From an uncultured Desulfovibrionaceae bacterium (lineage in GTDB: Bacteria; Desulfobacterota; Desulfovibrionia; Desulfovibrionales; Desulfovibrionaceae), in assembly GCA_947074125.1 (NCBI GenBank), contig CAMTOM010000089.1, forward strand, positions 1 to 6,433: DNA of 6,433 nt, read 5' to 3'. Below the pieces are notes generated by a model, which searched no databases, was not told where the DNA came from, and saw only the letters and a list, made by a program, of their open reading frames with translations. Positions 1 to 6,036 of this stretch are shown one piece after another; position 1 is the first letter of the stretch; every line of letters starts with the position of its first letter. A program made the position numbers and the translations under genes.

Positions 1-98
1 AAATACAAACAAAAAAACTGTTATTATCTGCTTTTTCCCTTGCTGGGCGTGGAAATAGTTTTTCTTCTTTTCTGAAAAGGATATCTGGCAGAATCAGT

Positions 99-1832
99 AT
101 GGTGTTTTTCTCTGATATATCTTGTTTGAAGAATCGAAGAAATAGAAATTTTTCTTCCAATTGCTTGTTTTTATTGTGTTTTTTTGTGGTGTTTGGAGCG
201 GCGAATGTCTGTATTGCTGCAACGGATACACAAAGCCTGGTAGAGGATGTGACAATAAAGGCTCCAGCTCCATTGTCTGAACATTCTTCTGACGAGGACA
301 AGCCTGTATTTGGAGATCGTATTGTATTTGGCAGTATTGGCGAAGCCTCCAATCTCATTTCCTACCTGACCTCGGATGCACCTTCCCATGAAGTGGCGGA
401 TCTGCTTTTTGTTGCGCCATTGCGCTATTCTGGTGATTTAATAGTCGAACCATACGCGGCAAAGCATTTCAGTATCGAAGACGAAGGGCGCTTGTTGCGT
501 TTTGAATTGCGTCAGGGGATTTTATGGGAAGATGGTGTGGAGCTGACGGCAGATGATGTGGAATATACCTGGAGAATCATCAGTGATCCCGCCACAGGGA
601 GTCCCTACGGAGAAGATTTTGCCCGTGTAAAAGAATTTCGTAAAACAGGAAAATATACTTTTGAAGTGCGTTATGAGAAATTTTTCGCACGTGCCCTGTC
701 TTCCTGGATGAGCCCCATACTGCCGCGCCATATTCTTGAAAAACAGAATATTCGCAATACACCTTTTTCTCGCAAGCCTGTGGGAGCAGGGCCATATCGG
801 CTGAAATCATGGGACGCTGGTTCCCGTCTGATTCTTTCAGCGTCTCCCACCTATTTTGAGGGAAAGCCCAATATTGCTGAAGTCGTCTATCAGATTATTC
901 CGGATGTTTCGACGATGTTTATGGAAACACGAGCCGGACGCCTGGATGTGACAAATCTGACTCCATTGCAATATCTCCGGCAGACCTCCACTCCCTGGTG
1001 GGAAAAGGAATATCGTAAATTTCGCTATTTAAGTCCCTCGTATGTTTTTATGGGCTTTAACTTGCGGCATCCTTTTTTTAGTGATGTTCGTGTACGGAAG
1101 GCCATTTCACATGCGATCAGCCGTGATGATTTGGTCAAGGGCATTCTGATGGGGCAGGGGGTACCGGCTTTTGGTCCTTACAAGCCTGGCTCATGGGCAT
1201 ATCATCCCAATCTGAAAGCTGTGGAGCGGGATGTGGCTTTGGCGAAAACTCTTTTACAGGAAGCTGGTTTTGCCGATACAGATAATGATGGTATTCTGGA
1301 AAAGGATGGAAAACCCTTTTCTTTTACCATCCTGACCAATCAGGGAAATGAACAGCGTATTCTAACGGCAACGGTCATCCAGAGCCAGTTACGTGAAATT
1401 GGTATTGATGTACGTATCCGTACTGTGGAATGGGCGGCATTTATTCGCGAATTTGTGAATAAGGGACGCTTTGATGCCATCATTCTTGGCTGGACAGTGC
1501 CGCAGGATCCTGACATCTTCAATATATGGCATTCATCGCAGGCAAAGGACGGAGGCTTGAATATGGTATACTATCAAAACTCCGAAGTTGATACCTTGCT
1601 GGAGATGGCACGCAGCACACCCGATCAGGAAGAGCGTGCGGCATACTATCACAGGATACAGGAAGTTCTTGCCGATGAGCAGCCATACTGTTTTCTTTAT
1701 GTTCCCTATACCTTGCCTCTTGTGCAGAGTCGCTTTCGGGGAATCAAGCCAGCGCTTGCAGGAATAATGTATAATTTTGACAAGTGGTGGGTGCCTGAAA
1801 AATTGAGAAAATACACCGTCAATCCTTGCTAG
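99..1832 (+). CDS. Family-5 ABC transporter substrate-binding protein (peptide/oligopeptide type)
   Basis: 577-residue exported solute-binding protein of the SBP_bac_5 (OppA/DppA/NikA) family, which captures peptides or similar ligands outside the inner membrane and hands them to an ABC permease. Visible: a basic n-region (KNRRNR, residues 11-16), a hydrophobic core at about 22-35, and a probable signal peptidase I site after C38-I39-A40. Cys38 is preceded by A-N-V, a poor lipobox, so a lipoprotein is less likely. The mature part shows family hallmarks: LRQGILWEDGVELTADDV (137-154), RKPVGAGPYRL (225-235), FSDVRVRKAISHAISRDDLV (327-346), and a DxDxDG loop (D393, D395, D397, G398) common in this family. 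Length is normal. The only nearby Shine-Dalgarno-like AAAAGG (75-80) lies 18 bases upstream, too far to decide the start; TTG at 126 would give a shorter signal peptide but has no ribosome site. No permease or ATPase gene is in view, so the ligand cannot be named. Confidence 0.9.
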   Translation: MVFFSDISCLKNRRNRNFSSNCLFLLCFFVVFGAANVCIAATDTQSLVEDVTIKAPAPLSEHSSDEDKPVFGDRIVFGSIGEASNLISYLTSDAPSHEVADLLFVAPLRYSGDLIVEPYAAKHFSIEDEGRLLRFELRQGILWEDGVELTADDVEYTWRIISDPATGSPYGEDFARVKEFRKTGKYTFEVRYEKFFARALSSWMSPILPRHILEKQNIRNTPFSRKPVGAGPYRLKSWDAGSRLILSASPTYFEGKPNIAEVVYQIIPDVSTMFMETRAGRLDVTNLTPLQYLRQTSTPWWEKEYRKFRYLSPSYVFMGFNLRHPFFSDVRVRKAISHAISRDDLVKGILMGQGVPAFGPYKPGSWAYHPNLKAVERDVALAKTLLQEAGFADTDNDGILEKDGKPFSFTILTNQGNEQRILTATVIQSQLREIGIDVRIRTVEWAAFIREFVNKGRFDAIILGWTVPQDPDIFNIWHSSQAKDGGLNMVYYQNSEVDTLLEMARSTPDQEERAAYYHRIQEVLADEQPYCFLYVPYTLPLVQSRFRGIKPALAGIMYNFDKWWVPEKLRKYTVNPC

Positions 1833-1838
1833 TGTATT

Positions 1839-1867
1839 TTGAGTTCAGGCAGTGTGGCGGATATTTT
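1839..1867 (+). promoter_or_regulatory. Candidate sigma70-type promoter for rel
   Basis: TTGAGT (1839-1844) and TATTTT (1862-1867) are separated by 17 bases. Each hexamer matches the sigma70 consensus at 4 of 6 positions. The predicted transcription start near 1874 would give a 5' leader of about 25 bases before the rel start codon. The match is modest and the gap is T-rich, so chance similarity is possible. Transcription of rel from the upstream gene across the 66-base gap is the alternative. Confidence 0.25.
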
Positions 1868-1877
1868 TGTGTTTTTT

Positions 1878-1898
1878 CCTCTATAGAGGCGGCATATT
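1878..1898 (+). promoter_or_regulatory. rel ribosome binding site inside a 12-bp palindrome
   Basis: AGAGG (1885-1889) sits 9 bases before the ATG at 1899 and is the evident Shine-Dalgarno site that fixes this start. It forms the right arm of a perfect palindrome, CCTCTATAGAGG (1878-1889). In RNA this could fold as a short stem with a UAUA loop that pairs the GAGG core with CCUC. The ribosome site is clear. Any regulatory effect of the small stem is inference. Confidence 0.6.
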
Positions 1899-4091
1899 AT
1901 GATTCGTATTCAGGAAATTCTTGATAAAGTTGCGCAGATCAATCCTGCGGCCAACGTGGAGTTAATCCAGCGAGCCTATGTCTTTGCTGCCAGTGCCCAT
2001 GCAGGACAGACACGTCTTTCTGGCGAGCCTTATCTTTCGCATCCTTTGGCTGTAGCGAATAACCTTGCTGAGATGGGATTTGATGAACCTACAGTGGCAG
2101 CAGGTTTGCTGCATGATACCGTAGAGGATACGAAAGCAACAATTGAAGAGCTTGATGAGCAATTTGGTGAAGACGTTGCGGATATTGTAGATGGCGTAAC
2201 CAAGATCAGCCTTATTCCCTTTGAAAATAAAGAAGAAGCGCAGGCAGAAAACATACGTAAAATGATTCTGGCCATGAGCCATGACATGCGCGTTTTAATG
2301 GTCAAGCTGGCAGACCGGCTGCATAATATGGGGACGCTTGATTTTCAAAAAGAATATAAACAGCGCCGTATTGCTCAGGAAACAATGGATATTTACGCGC
2401 CACTGGCAAACCGCCTTGGCTTGTACCGCCTGAAACAGCAACTGGAAGATCTGAGTTTCCAATATTTGCGTCCTGATCTTTATCATCATATCACCAACTG
2501 GCTGGATGACCATCAGGTTGTTGAGCGACAAATTATCGATAAGGTTGTTGTACAGCTAAACGAGCTGCTGGAAAACAATGGCCTGAAAGGGAGTGTGAGA
2601 GGTCGCATAAAGCACAAGTACAGCATCCACAAAAAAATGCAGCAGCAATCGCTGACTATGGATGAAATGCATGACATTATGGCATTTCGGGTCTTGGTGG
2701 ATGATGTGAAAGATTGCTATGCCGTGCTGGGATTTGTTCACAATCGCTGGCGTCCCGTGCATGGTCGCTTTAAAGACTATATTTCCATGCCCAAGGCGAA
2801 TGGTTACCAGAGCTTGCATACAACAGTGATTGGACCGGAAGGGGAGCGTATTGAAATTCAGATACGCACCGTTGCCATGCACCAGCAGGCTGAGCATGGC
2901 GTTGCGGCGCACTGGTTGTATAAAGAAAAAGGACGCGTCAATCCCAAGGATCTGGAACAGTTCTCATGGTTGCGGGAAATTTTTGAGCGGCAGCGGGATG
3001 AAAGCGATGCCAAAGAATTCATGCACTCATTGCGCCTGGATCTCTTTAAAGATGAAGTCTACGTCTACACGCCCAATGGTGAGGTAAAAGAGCTGCCAGA
3101 AGGCGCAACACCTCTCGATTTTGCTTTCCATATTCATACCAAGGTAGGACATCATTGCAGTGGCGCCAAAGTGAACGGGCGTCTCGTTCCTCTGGGAACA
3201 TTGCTGAAAAATGGTGACACGGTAGAGATTATTACGGATTCCTCCCGCAATCCAAACCGTGACTGGCTGAAAATGGTCAAAACAGCCAAAGCACGTAGTC
3301 GTATCCAGCATTACCTGCGTACAGAAGAACGAGCCCATGCGGTGACTCTTGGGCGCGATATGCTGGAAAAAGAAGGGCGTCGAGTCAGCTTGAATGTGGG
3401 TAAGGCTCTCAAAAAAGGGGAGATGGCCATTGTTGCTCAGGAGCTGAATTTTGATACGCTGGATGAGTTGATGGCTGCTGTGGGCTATGCGAATATTACG
3501 CCCCGCAAAGTCTTGAATCGTCTGTATGCGGTCTTGCATCCTGCTATGCTTACCCCTGCTACAGATGAGCATGCTGGTCGTGATGCCAAGAGTCAAAGTA
3601 CAGCTCCAAAAACTGATGGCGTGGGCGTTTCTGGTGTTGATGGGGTGCTCATGCGTTTTGCAAAATGCTGTAACCCTGTGCCTGGAGATCCTATTATAGG
3701 ATATATCAGCCGTGGTTTTGGCGTGACGGTACATAGAGCTGATTGTGCCAATGTCGCCAATATGGAGCTGGAACGCCTTATCTCTGTAAGCTGGGATGGT
3801 GATGTCGGGAAGCCCTATGAGGCCCGTATTCGCATTTTGTGTCGTAATGAACGTGGGGTTTTGGCGCAGGTGGCACAGTCTCTTGCCAAAGACGGCGTAA
3901 ATATTGTTGCATTGACAACAAAGGCGATGGTCGATGGCAGGGCAGAGATGGACATCACAATTGAAGTGAGCAATGTGGGACAGCTTTATGCCATTATTGA
4001 TGAAATGCGTGCCTTGCCCCCCATTCTCGAAGTTGTGCGCGCAGCAGAAGATGATGGGCTTGGCGGCGATACTCTCCCAGAACATATCTGA
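1899..4091 (+). CDS. rel: Bifunctional (p)ppGpp synthetase/hydrolase (Rel/SpoT family)
   Basis: 730-residue long RelA/SpoT homologue controlling the stringent response. It transfers pyrophosphate from ATP to GTP or GDP to make (p)ppGpp, and hydrolyses (p)ppGpp at a separate site; it is cytosolic and ribosome-associated. Domains in order: HD hydrolase (about 20-180) with metal-site residues H48, H72-D73 (in HDTVED) and D139 (LADRLHNM) all present; synthetase (about 230-345) with KHKYSIHKKM (238-247), D259 and E319 (EIQIRT). Residues 290-293 read RFKD, the RXKD signature of bifunctional enzymes, where monofunctional RelA has EXDD. TGS is at about 385-447. A helical region is followed by the zinc-finger/conserved-cysteine segment with C590-C591, H612 and C616, then a C-terminal ACT domain (about 640-715). 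Length is typical and no truncation is seen. The start is supported by AGAGG 9 bases upstream. It was probably the only long Rel in its genome, but that cannot be seen here. Confidence 0.97.
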   Translation: MIRIQEILDKVAQINPAANVELIQRAYVFAASAHAGQTRLSGEPYLSHPLAVANNLAEMGFDEPTVAAGLLHDTVEDTKATIEELDEQFGEDVADIVDGVTKISLIPFENKEEAQAENIRKMILAMSHDMRVLMVKLADRLHNMGTLDFQKEYKQRRIAQETMDIYAPLANRLGLYRLKQQLEDLSFQYLRPDLYHHITNWLDDHQVVERQIIDKVVVQLNELLENNGLKGSVRGRIKHKYSIHKKMQQQSLTMDEMHDIMAFRVLVDDVKDCYAVLGFVHNRWRPVHGRFKDYISMPKANGYQSLHTTVIGPEGERIEIQIRTVAMHQQAEHGVAAHWLYKEKGRVNPKDLEQFSWLREIFERQRDESDAKEFMHSLRLDLFKDEVYVYTPNGEVKELPEGATPLDFAFHIHTKVGHHCSGAKVNGRLVPLGTLLKNGDTVEIITDSSRNPNRDWLKMVKTAKARSRIQHYLRTEERAHAVTLGRDMLEKEGRRVSLNVGKALKKGEMAIVAQELNFDTLDELMAAVGYANITPRKVLNRLYAVLHPAMLTPATDEHAGRDAKSQSTAPKTDGVGVSGVDGVLMRFAKCCNPVPGDPIIGYISRGFGVTVHRADCANVANMELERLISVSWDGDVGKPYEARIRILCRNERGVLAQVAQSLAKDGVNIVALTTKAMVDGRAEMDITIEVSNVGQLYAIIDEMRALPPILEVVRAAEDDGLGGDTLPEHI

Positions 4092-4181
4092 GCATAGAAC
4101 TGTATTCGGTAATGGAAAGCCGTCTTCTGCGTATTGCTGGAGAGGGGGTTGTCTGGTGTTGTGGGAATTTTGAGGAATAAA

Positions 4182-4194
4182 AAGGGCTGTTGTT
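4182..4194 (+). promoter_or_regulatory. Ribosome binding site of the glycosyltransferase gene
   Basis: AAGGG (4182-4186) lies 8 bases before the ATG at 4195, and a second purine run, GAGGA (4172-4176), lies further upstream. This supports the ATG at 4195 over any internal start. The 103-base gap after rel shows neither a convincing promoter nor a hairpin with a T-run, so read-through from rel is plausible. Confidence 0.6.
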
Positions 4195-5277
4195 ATGCAA
4201 ACTCTCGCTGTGGATTGTCGGATGTTGGGGCATTCGGGTATTGGTGTTGCCGTGGCAAACTGGTTGCCCTTATGTATGCAGCGTATGCCAGAGGTACACT
4301 TTCGCCTGATCGGACGCCCTGACTCTTTCACAGTATGTGAGCTGCCAGAAAATGGAAATATTGTTCCGTGTACTGCTCCTGTATATTCTGTGCAGGAACA
4401 GCGAGATGTGATTCGTGCCGCGAAGGGCGCGGATGCGCTTTGGGTGCCACATTACAATATTCCTCTTGCTACCTCACTGCCGCTGGCGGTGACGGTTCAT
4501 GATGTTATTCCTCTGGCACTACCGCACATGTTCAGTGCTCTCAAACGTGCTTATGCCAGGCTGTTCTTTTCTGTGATTGCCCGCAAAGCGAAGGTTTTTT
4601 TTACAGGATCGGAATTCACACATAATGAATTCTGCCGTCTTGTGGGAACACCACGGGTTCCTGTGCGCGTTGTGAGCTATGGTGTACATCCTGACTGGGG
4701 AACTTTGGACAAAACAGGTCTTCCTCCGTATTCCCGTCCCTATTATGTGGCGATTGGCAATATCAAGGAGCATAAGAATCTGGTGCGCCTGTGCCATGCT
4801 TTTGCCGCTGTGGCGAAAGATGTGCCACAGGATCTTGTTCTTATCGGTAAACGTGAAGGCTTTCGTTCTGGCACTCTTGACTGTGATGTGCTTGAGGCGC
4901 TCGCCCCAGGACGTATTCATTTTACCGGCGCTCTGGATGATGCGACGCTTAAGCAGTATGTTTTGCACGCACGTGCGCTGCTCTTTCCTTCTTTGTATGA
5001 AGGTTTTGGCTTGCCTTTGGTGGAAGCGATGCGTGCGGGGACGCCCGTTGTGACATCGAATATCCCCACATCACTTGAGATATGCGCGTCTGATGCCATT
5101 TATTTTGCTCCTGAGTCTCAGGAGCAATTGCAGCAGGCTATCCTTCGTATGAGTGCCATGCCTGAAGCAGAACGCGAAGCCATGATTGAAAGAGGCAAAA
5201 AGCGTGCTGATACCTTTACGTGGGAGCAGTCAGCAGACAATATTTGTGAGGGTTTGCGAGAGGTGCTGGCGCGATAG
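4195..5277 (+). CDS. GT4-type (GT-B fold) glycosyltransferase
   Basis: 360-residue retaining glycosyltransferase of the large GT4 / 'glycosyl transferases group 1' family, which moves a sugar from a nucleotide donor to a growing glycan such as lipopolysaccharide or exopolysaccharide. The N-terminal acceptor half opens with LAVDCRMLGHSGIG (4-17), the usual D-x-R-x(n)-SGIG start, and contains VTVHDVIPLALP (99-110) and FFTGSEFTHNEF (135-146). The C-terminal donor half shows YYVAIGNIKEHKNL (183-196), DLVLIGKREG (213-222) and FPSLYEGFGLPLVEAMRAGTP (264-284). The last contains the diagnostic E-x7-E pair, E269 and E277, which contacts the donor. No signal peptide or membrane segment is evident, so it is probably cytosolic or peripheral at the inner membrane. 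The usual GIGRY near the start reads GIGVAV here. Length is normal. GDP-mannose is a common donor among relatives, but donor and acceptor cannot be fixed, and no other glycan genes are in view. Confidence 0.9.
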   Translation: MQTLAVDCRMLGHSGIGVAVANWLPLCMQRMPEVHFRLIGRPDSFTVCELPENGNIVPCTAPVYSVQEQRDVIRAAKGADALWVPHYNIPLATSLPLAVTVHDVIPLALPHMFSALKRAYARLFFSVIARKAKVFFTGSEFTHNEFCRLVGTPRVPVRVVSYGVHPDWGTLDKTGLPPYSRPYYVAIGNIKEHKNLVRLCHAFAAVAKDVPQDLVLIGKREGFRSGTLDCDVLEALAPGRIHFTGALDDATLKQYVLHARALLFPSLYEGFGLPLVEAMRAGTPVVTSNIPTSLEICASDAIYFAPESQEQLQQAILRMSAMPEAEREAMIERGKKRADTFTWEQSADNICEGLREVLAR

Positions 5278-5304
5278 TCTGATATGTGTTGTGTTGTTTT
5301 TCTA

Positions 5305-5348
5305 ATGGGCTCCACATAATTGATATAGTGTGGAGCCCATATCTTTTA
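5305..5348 (+). terminator. Perfect 12-bp inverted repeat, probable rho-independent terminator
   Basis: ATGGGCTCCACA (5305-5316) and its exact reverse complement TGTGGAGCCCAT (5329-5340) flank a 12-base loop, followed by ATCTTTTA. The hairpin starts 28 bases after the glycosyltransferase stop codon, the expected place for a terminator of the upstream unit. The T-tract is short and interrupted, so termination may be partial. On the minus strand the hairpin is followed by TAGAAAAAC, so it is not a good terminator in that direction. The loop contains an extended -10-like sequence, which leaves room for an operator or promoter role. Confidence 0.65.
5321..5329 (+). promoter_or_regulatory. Possible extended -10 promoter for the 38-codon gene
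   Basis: TGATATAGT fits the extended -10 pattern TG-n-TATAAT with one mismatch. No -35 hexamer is found at the proper distance. Transcription would begin near 5336 and give a leader of about 39 bases to the GTG at 5375. The motif lies in the loop of the inverted repeat, so a protein binding both arms could control it. This is inference from a short motif. Confidence 0.25.
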
Positions 5349-5374
5349 CTGTGTGCATCACAAAGGAGAGTGTT

Positions 5375-5491
5375 GTGTTTGCATTGCAATATTTTCCAGC
5401 GTTTCTGCTGAGTGCAATATGCTTCTCTTCAGCAGCATCAATCCTCTTGATTATCTGCTATCTTCTATGTGAAAAGATATTTCAAATATAA
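5375..5491 (+). CDS. Hypothetical 38-residue hydrophobic membrane microprotein
   Basis: Short frame opening with GTG at 5375 and ending with TAA at 5489-5491. A strong Shine-Dalgarno AAAGGAG (5362-5368) is placed 6 bases before the start, the best-spaced ribosome site in the window, and it is the main reason for calling this a gene. The peptide begins MFALQYFPAFLLSAICF, continues through SSAASILLIICYLL, and ends CEKIFQI. Residues about 7-31 are almost all hydrophobic or small, with no charged residue before E33, so a single membrane-spanning helix is expected, with a short tail carrying E33 and K34. Cysteines are at 16, 28 and 32. I recognise no family. Single-span peptides of this size include regulators of membrane complexes and type I toxin peptides; nothing here decides between them. 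It lies between the inverted repeat and the insertion sequence. A chance frame remains possible because of its length. Confidence 0.5.
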   Translation: MFALQYFPAFLLSAICFSSAASILLIICYLLCEKIFQI

Positions 5492-5698
5492 CTAATAAAA
5501 AAGTCTATCATAGCAGGAATAGCGTTGTTTATAGGCAAGGAGGCTGGGCAAAACTCTTTTGCAGATTTTGCTCGGAAAATGTTTTTTGTGAGCGTGATGC
5601 TTTGGGTATGCATTTTACAGCGAGGTAAACTTGCAGGAATAAAATTTTATGATATAACGTATCATTCGTGGCTATCGTTGAGCTATTTCATACAGAGG
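5492..5698. other. AT-rich spacer between the microprotein frame and the insertion sequence
   Basis: About 207 bases without a well-supported gene. A weak frame opens with TTG at 5525 (or ATG at 5579) and runs to 5725, but neither start has a properly spaced ribosome site and its last nine codons are insertion-sequence DNA. AAGGAGG at 5537-5543 resembles a strong Shine-Dalgarno site, yet no ATG, GTG or TTG follows at a usable distance. The frame could be the remnant of a gene interrupted by the element, or chance. Confidence 0.4.
5631..5658 (+). promoter_or_regulatory. Candidate promoter reading into the insertion sequence
   Basis: TTGCAG (5631-5636) and TATAAC (5653-5658) are separated by 16 bases. 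The -10 matches consensus at 5 of 6 positions and the -35 at only 3 of 6. An overlapping TATGAT (5648-5653) could also act as -10. Transcription starting near 5665 would cross the left end of the element into OrfA. The surroundings are very AT-rich, so chance matches are likely. Confidence 0.25.
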
Positions 5699-5751
5699 TG
5701 GACCCCAAAATTTGGACAGGTGTGATAGACTGTCTTCACAAGGAGAAGATC

Positions 5752-6036
5752 ATGCCTGTAAAGAAAAAATTCACGCCCGCTTTTAAGGCCAAAGTCGCGA
5801 TGGATGCCTTGATTGGTGACAAGACCGTAGCCGAGTTGAGTGCGGAATTTGGTGTTCATGCCACGCAAATTACCAAATGGAAACGGCAACTTAAAGAAGG
5901 TGCTTCCGGCATATTCAGTGGTGAAATTCAGACTGAAGAGGCTGCGACGCAGAAAAAATTGAACCAATTACACGCAAAAATCGGGCAACTGACTGTTGAA
6001 CGCGATTTTTTAGCCGAGGCCTGGGCGAAGCGGTGA
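5752..6036 (+). CDS. IS3-family transposase OrfA (DNA-binding subunit)
   Basis: 94-residue OrfA, which binds the terminal repeats of the element and forms the N-terminal part of the OrfAB transposase. The start at 5752 is chosen over an upstream in-frame ATG at 5668 because AAGGAG (5740-5745) lies 6 bases before it and the upstream extension would translate the terminal repeat. Residues about 5-47 form the Tnp helix-turn-helix domain (FTPAFKAKVAMDAL, then KTVAELSAEFGVHATQITKW). A coiled-coil / leucine zipper with L73, L80 and L87 follows, typical for OrfA dimerisation. The conserved VERDFL is near the end (82-87). TGA at 6034-6036 overlaps the GTG at 6033 that opens OrfB. The GAT TTT TTA codons for DFL form the heptamer T TTT TTA, suited to -1 frameshifting. 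The frame shows no damage and its length is normal for the family. Confidence 0.88.
   Translation: MPVKKKFTPAFKAKVAMDALIGDKTVAELSAEFGVHATQITKWKRQLKEGASGIFSGEIQTEEAATQKKLNQLHAKIGQLTVERDFLAEAWAKR
6006..6012 (+). promoter_or_regulatory. Candidate -1 ribosomal frameshift site (T TTT TTA)
   Basis: T TTT TTA is in the correct phase in OrfA: the zero-frame codons are TTT (6007-6009) and TTA (6010-6012). A -1 slip here enters the OrfB frame and gives a fusion of the form ERDFL-SRGLGEAVSISRRR with no stop in between. Many IS3-family elements make OrfAB by -1 frameshifting, though often at A-rich sites. A weak downstream stem is possible: GCGAA (6025-6029) with TTCGC (6041-6045). The GTGA overlap of the two frames offers translational coupling as an alternative. 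Confidence 0.4.

Noticed and set aside
1..98. Promoter for the first gene (TTGCTG at 40-45)
   Set aside because: No acceptable -10 hexamer lies 16-18 bases downstream; the stretch is simply T-rich.
393..430. Possible EF-hand-type calcium site in the binding protein (DxDxDG loop at protein residues 393-398)
   Set aside because: The loop is common in family-5 binding proteins, and position 12 of an EF-hand would be Gly here, so it is not treated as a special feature. The coordinates given are protein residues, not bases.
4112..4180. 22-codon frame between rel and the glycosyltransferase, a possible leader peptide
   Set aside because: No Shine-Dalgarno site precedes its ATG, it has no run of regulatory codons, and no attenuator-like hairpin follows.
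3027..4331. 434-codon open frame on the minus strand opposite rel and the start of the glycosyltransferase
   Set aside because: It overlaps a clear rel frame with all family motifs, its protein shows no recognisable domain, and it has an improbable Cys/His-rich composition. It is a shadow of rel codon use.
5525..5725. Frame of 66 codons from TTG (or ATG at 5579) ending inside the IS left end
   Set aside because: There is no usable ribosome site for either start, no recognisable motif, and the last codons are insertion-sequence DNA. It may be a remnant of an interrupted gene, but I cannot support it.
5668..5751. Upstream extension of OrfA to the ATG at 5668
   Set aside because: It would translate the IS terminal repeat and sequence outside the element. 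The ATG at 5752 has AAGGAG at ideal spacing and matches the normal OrfA N-terminus.
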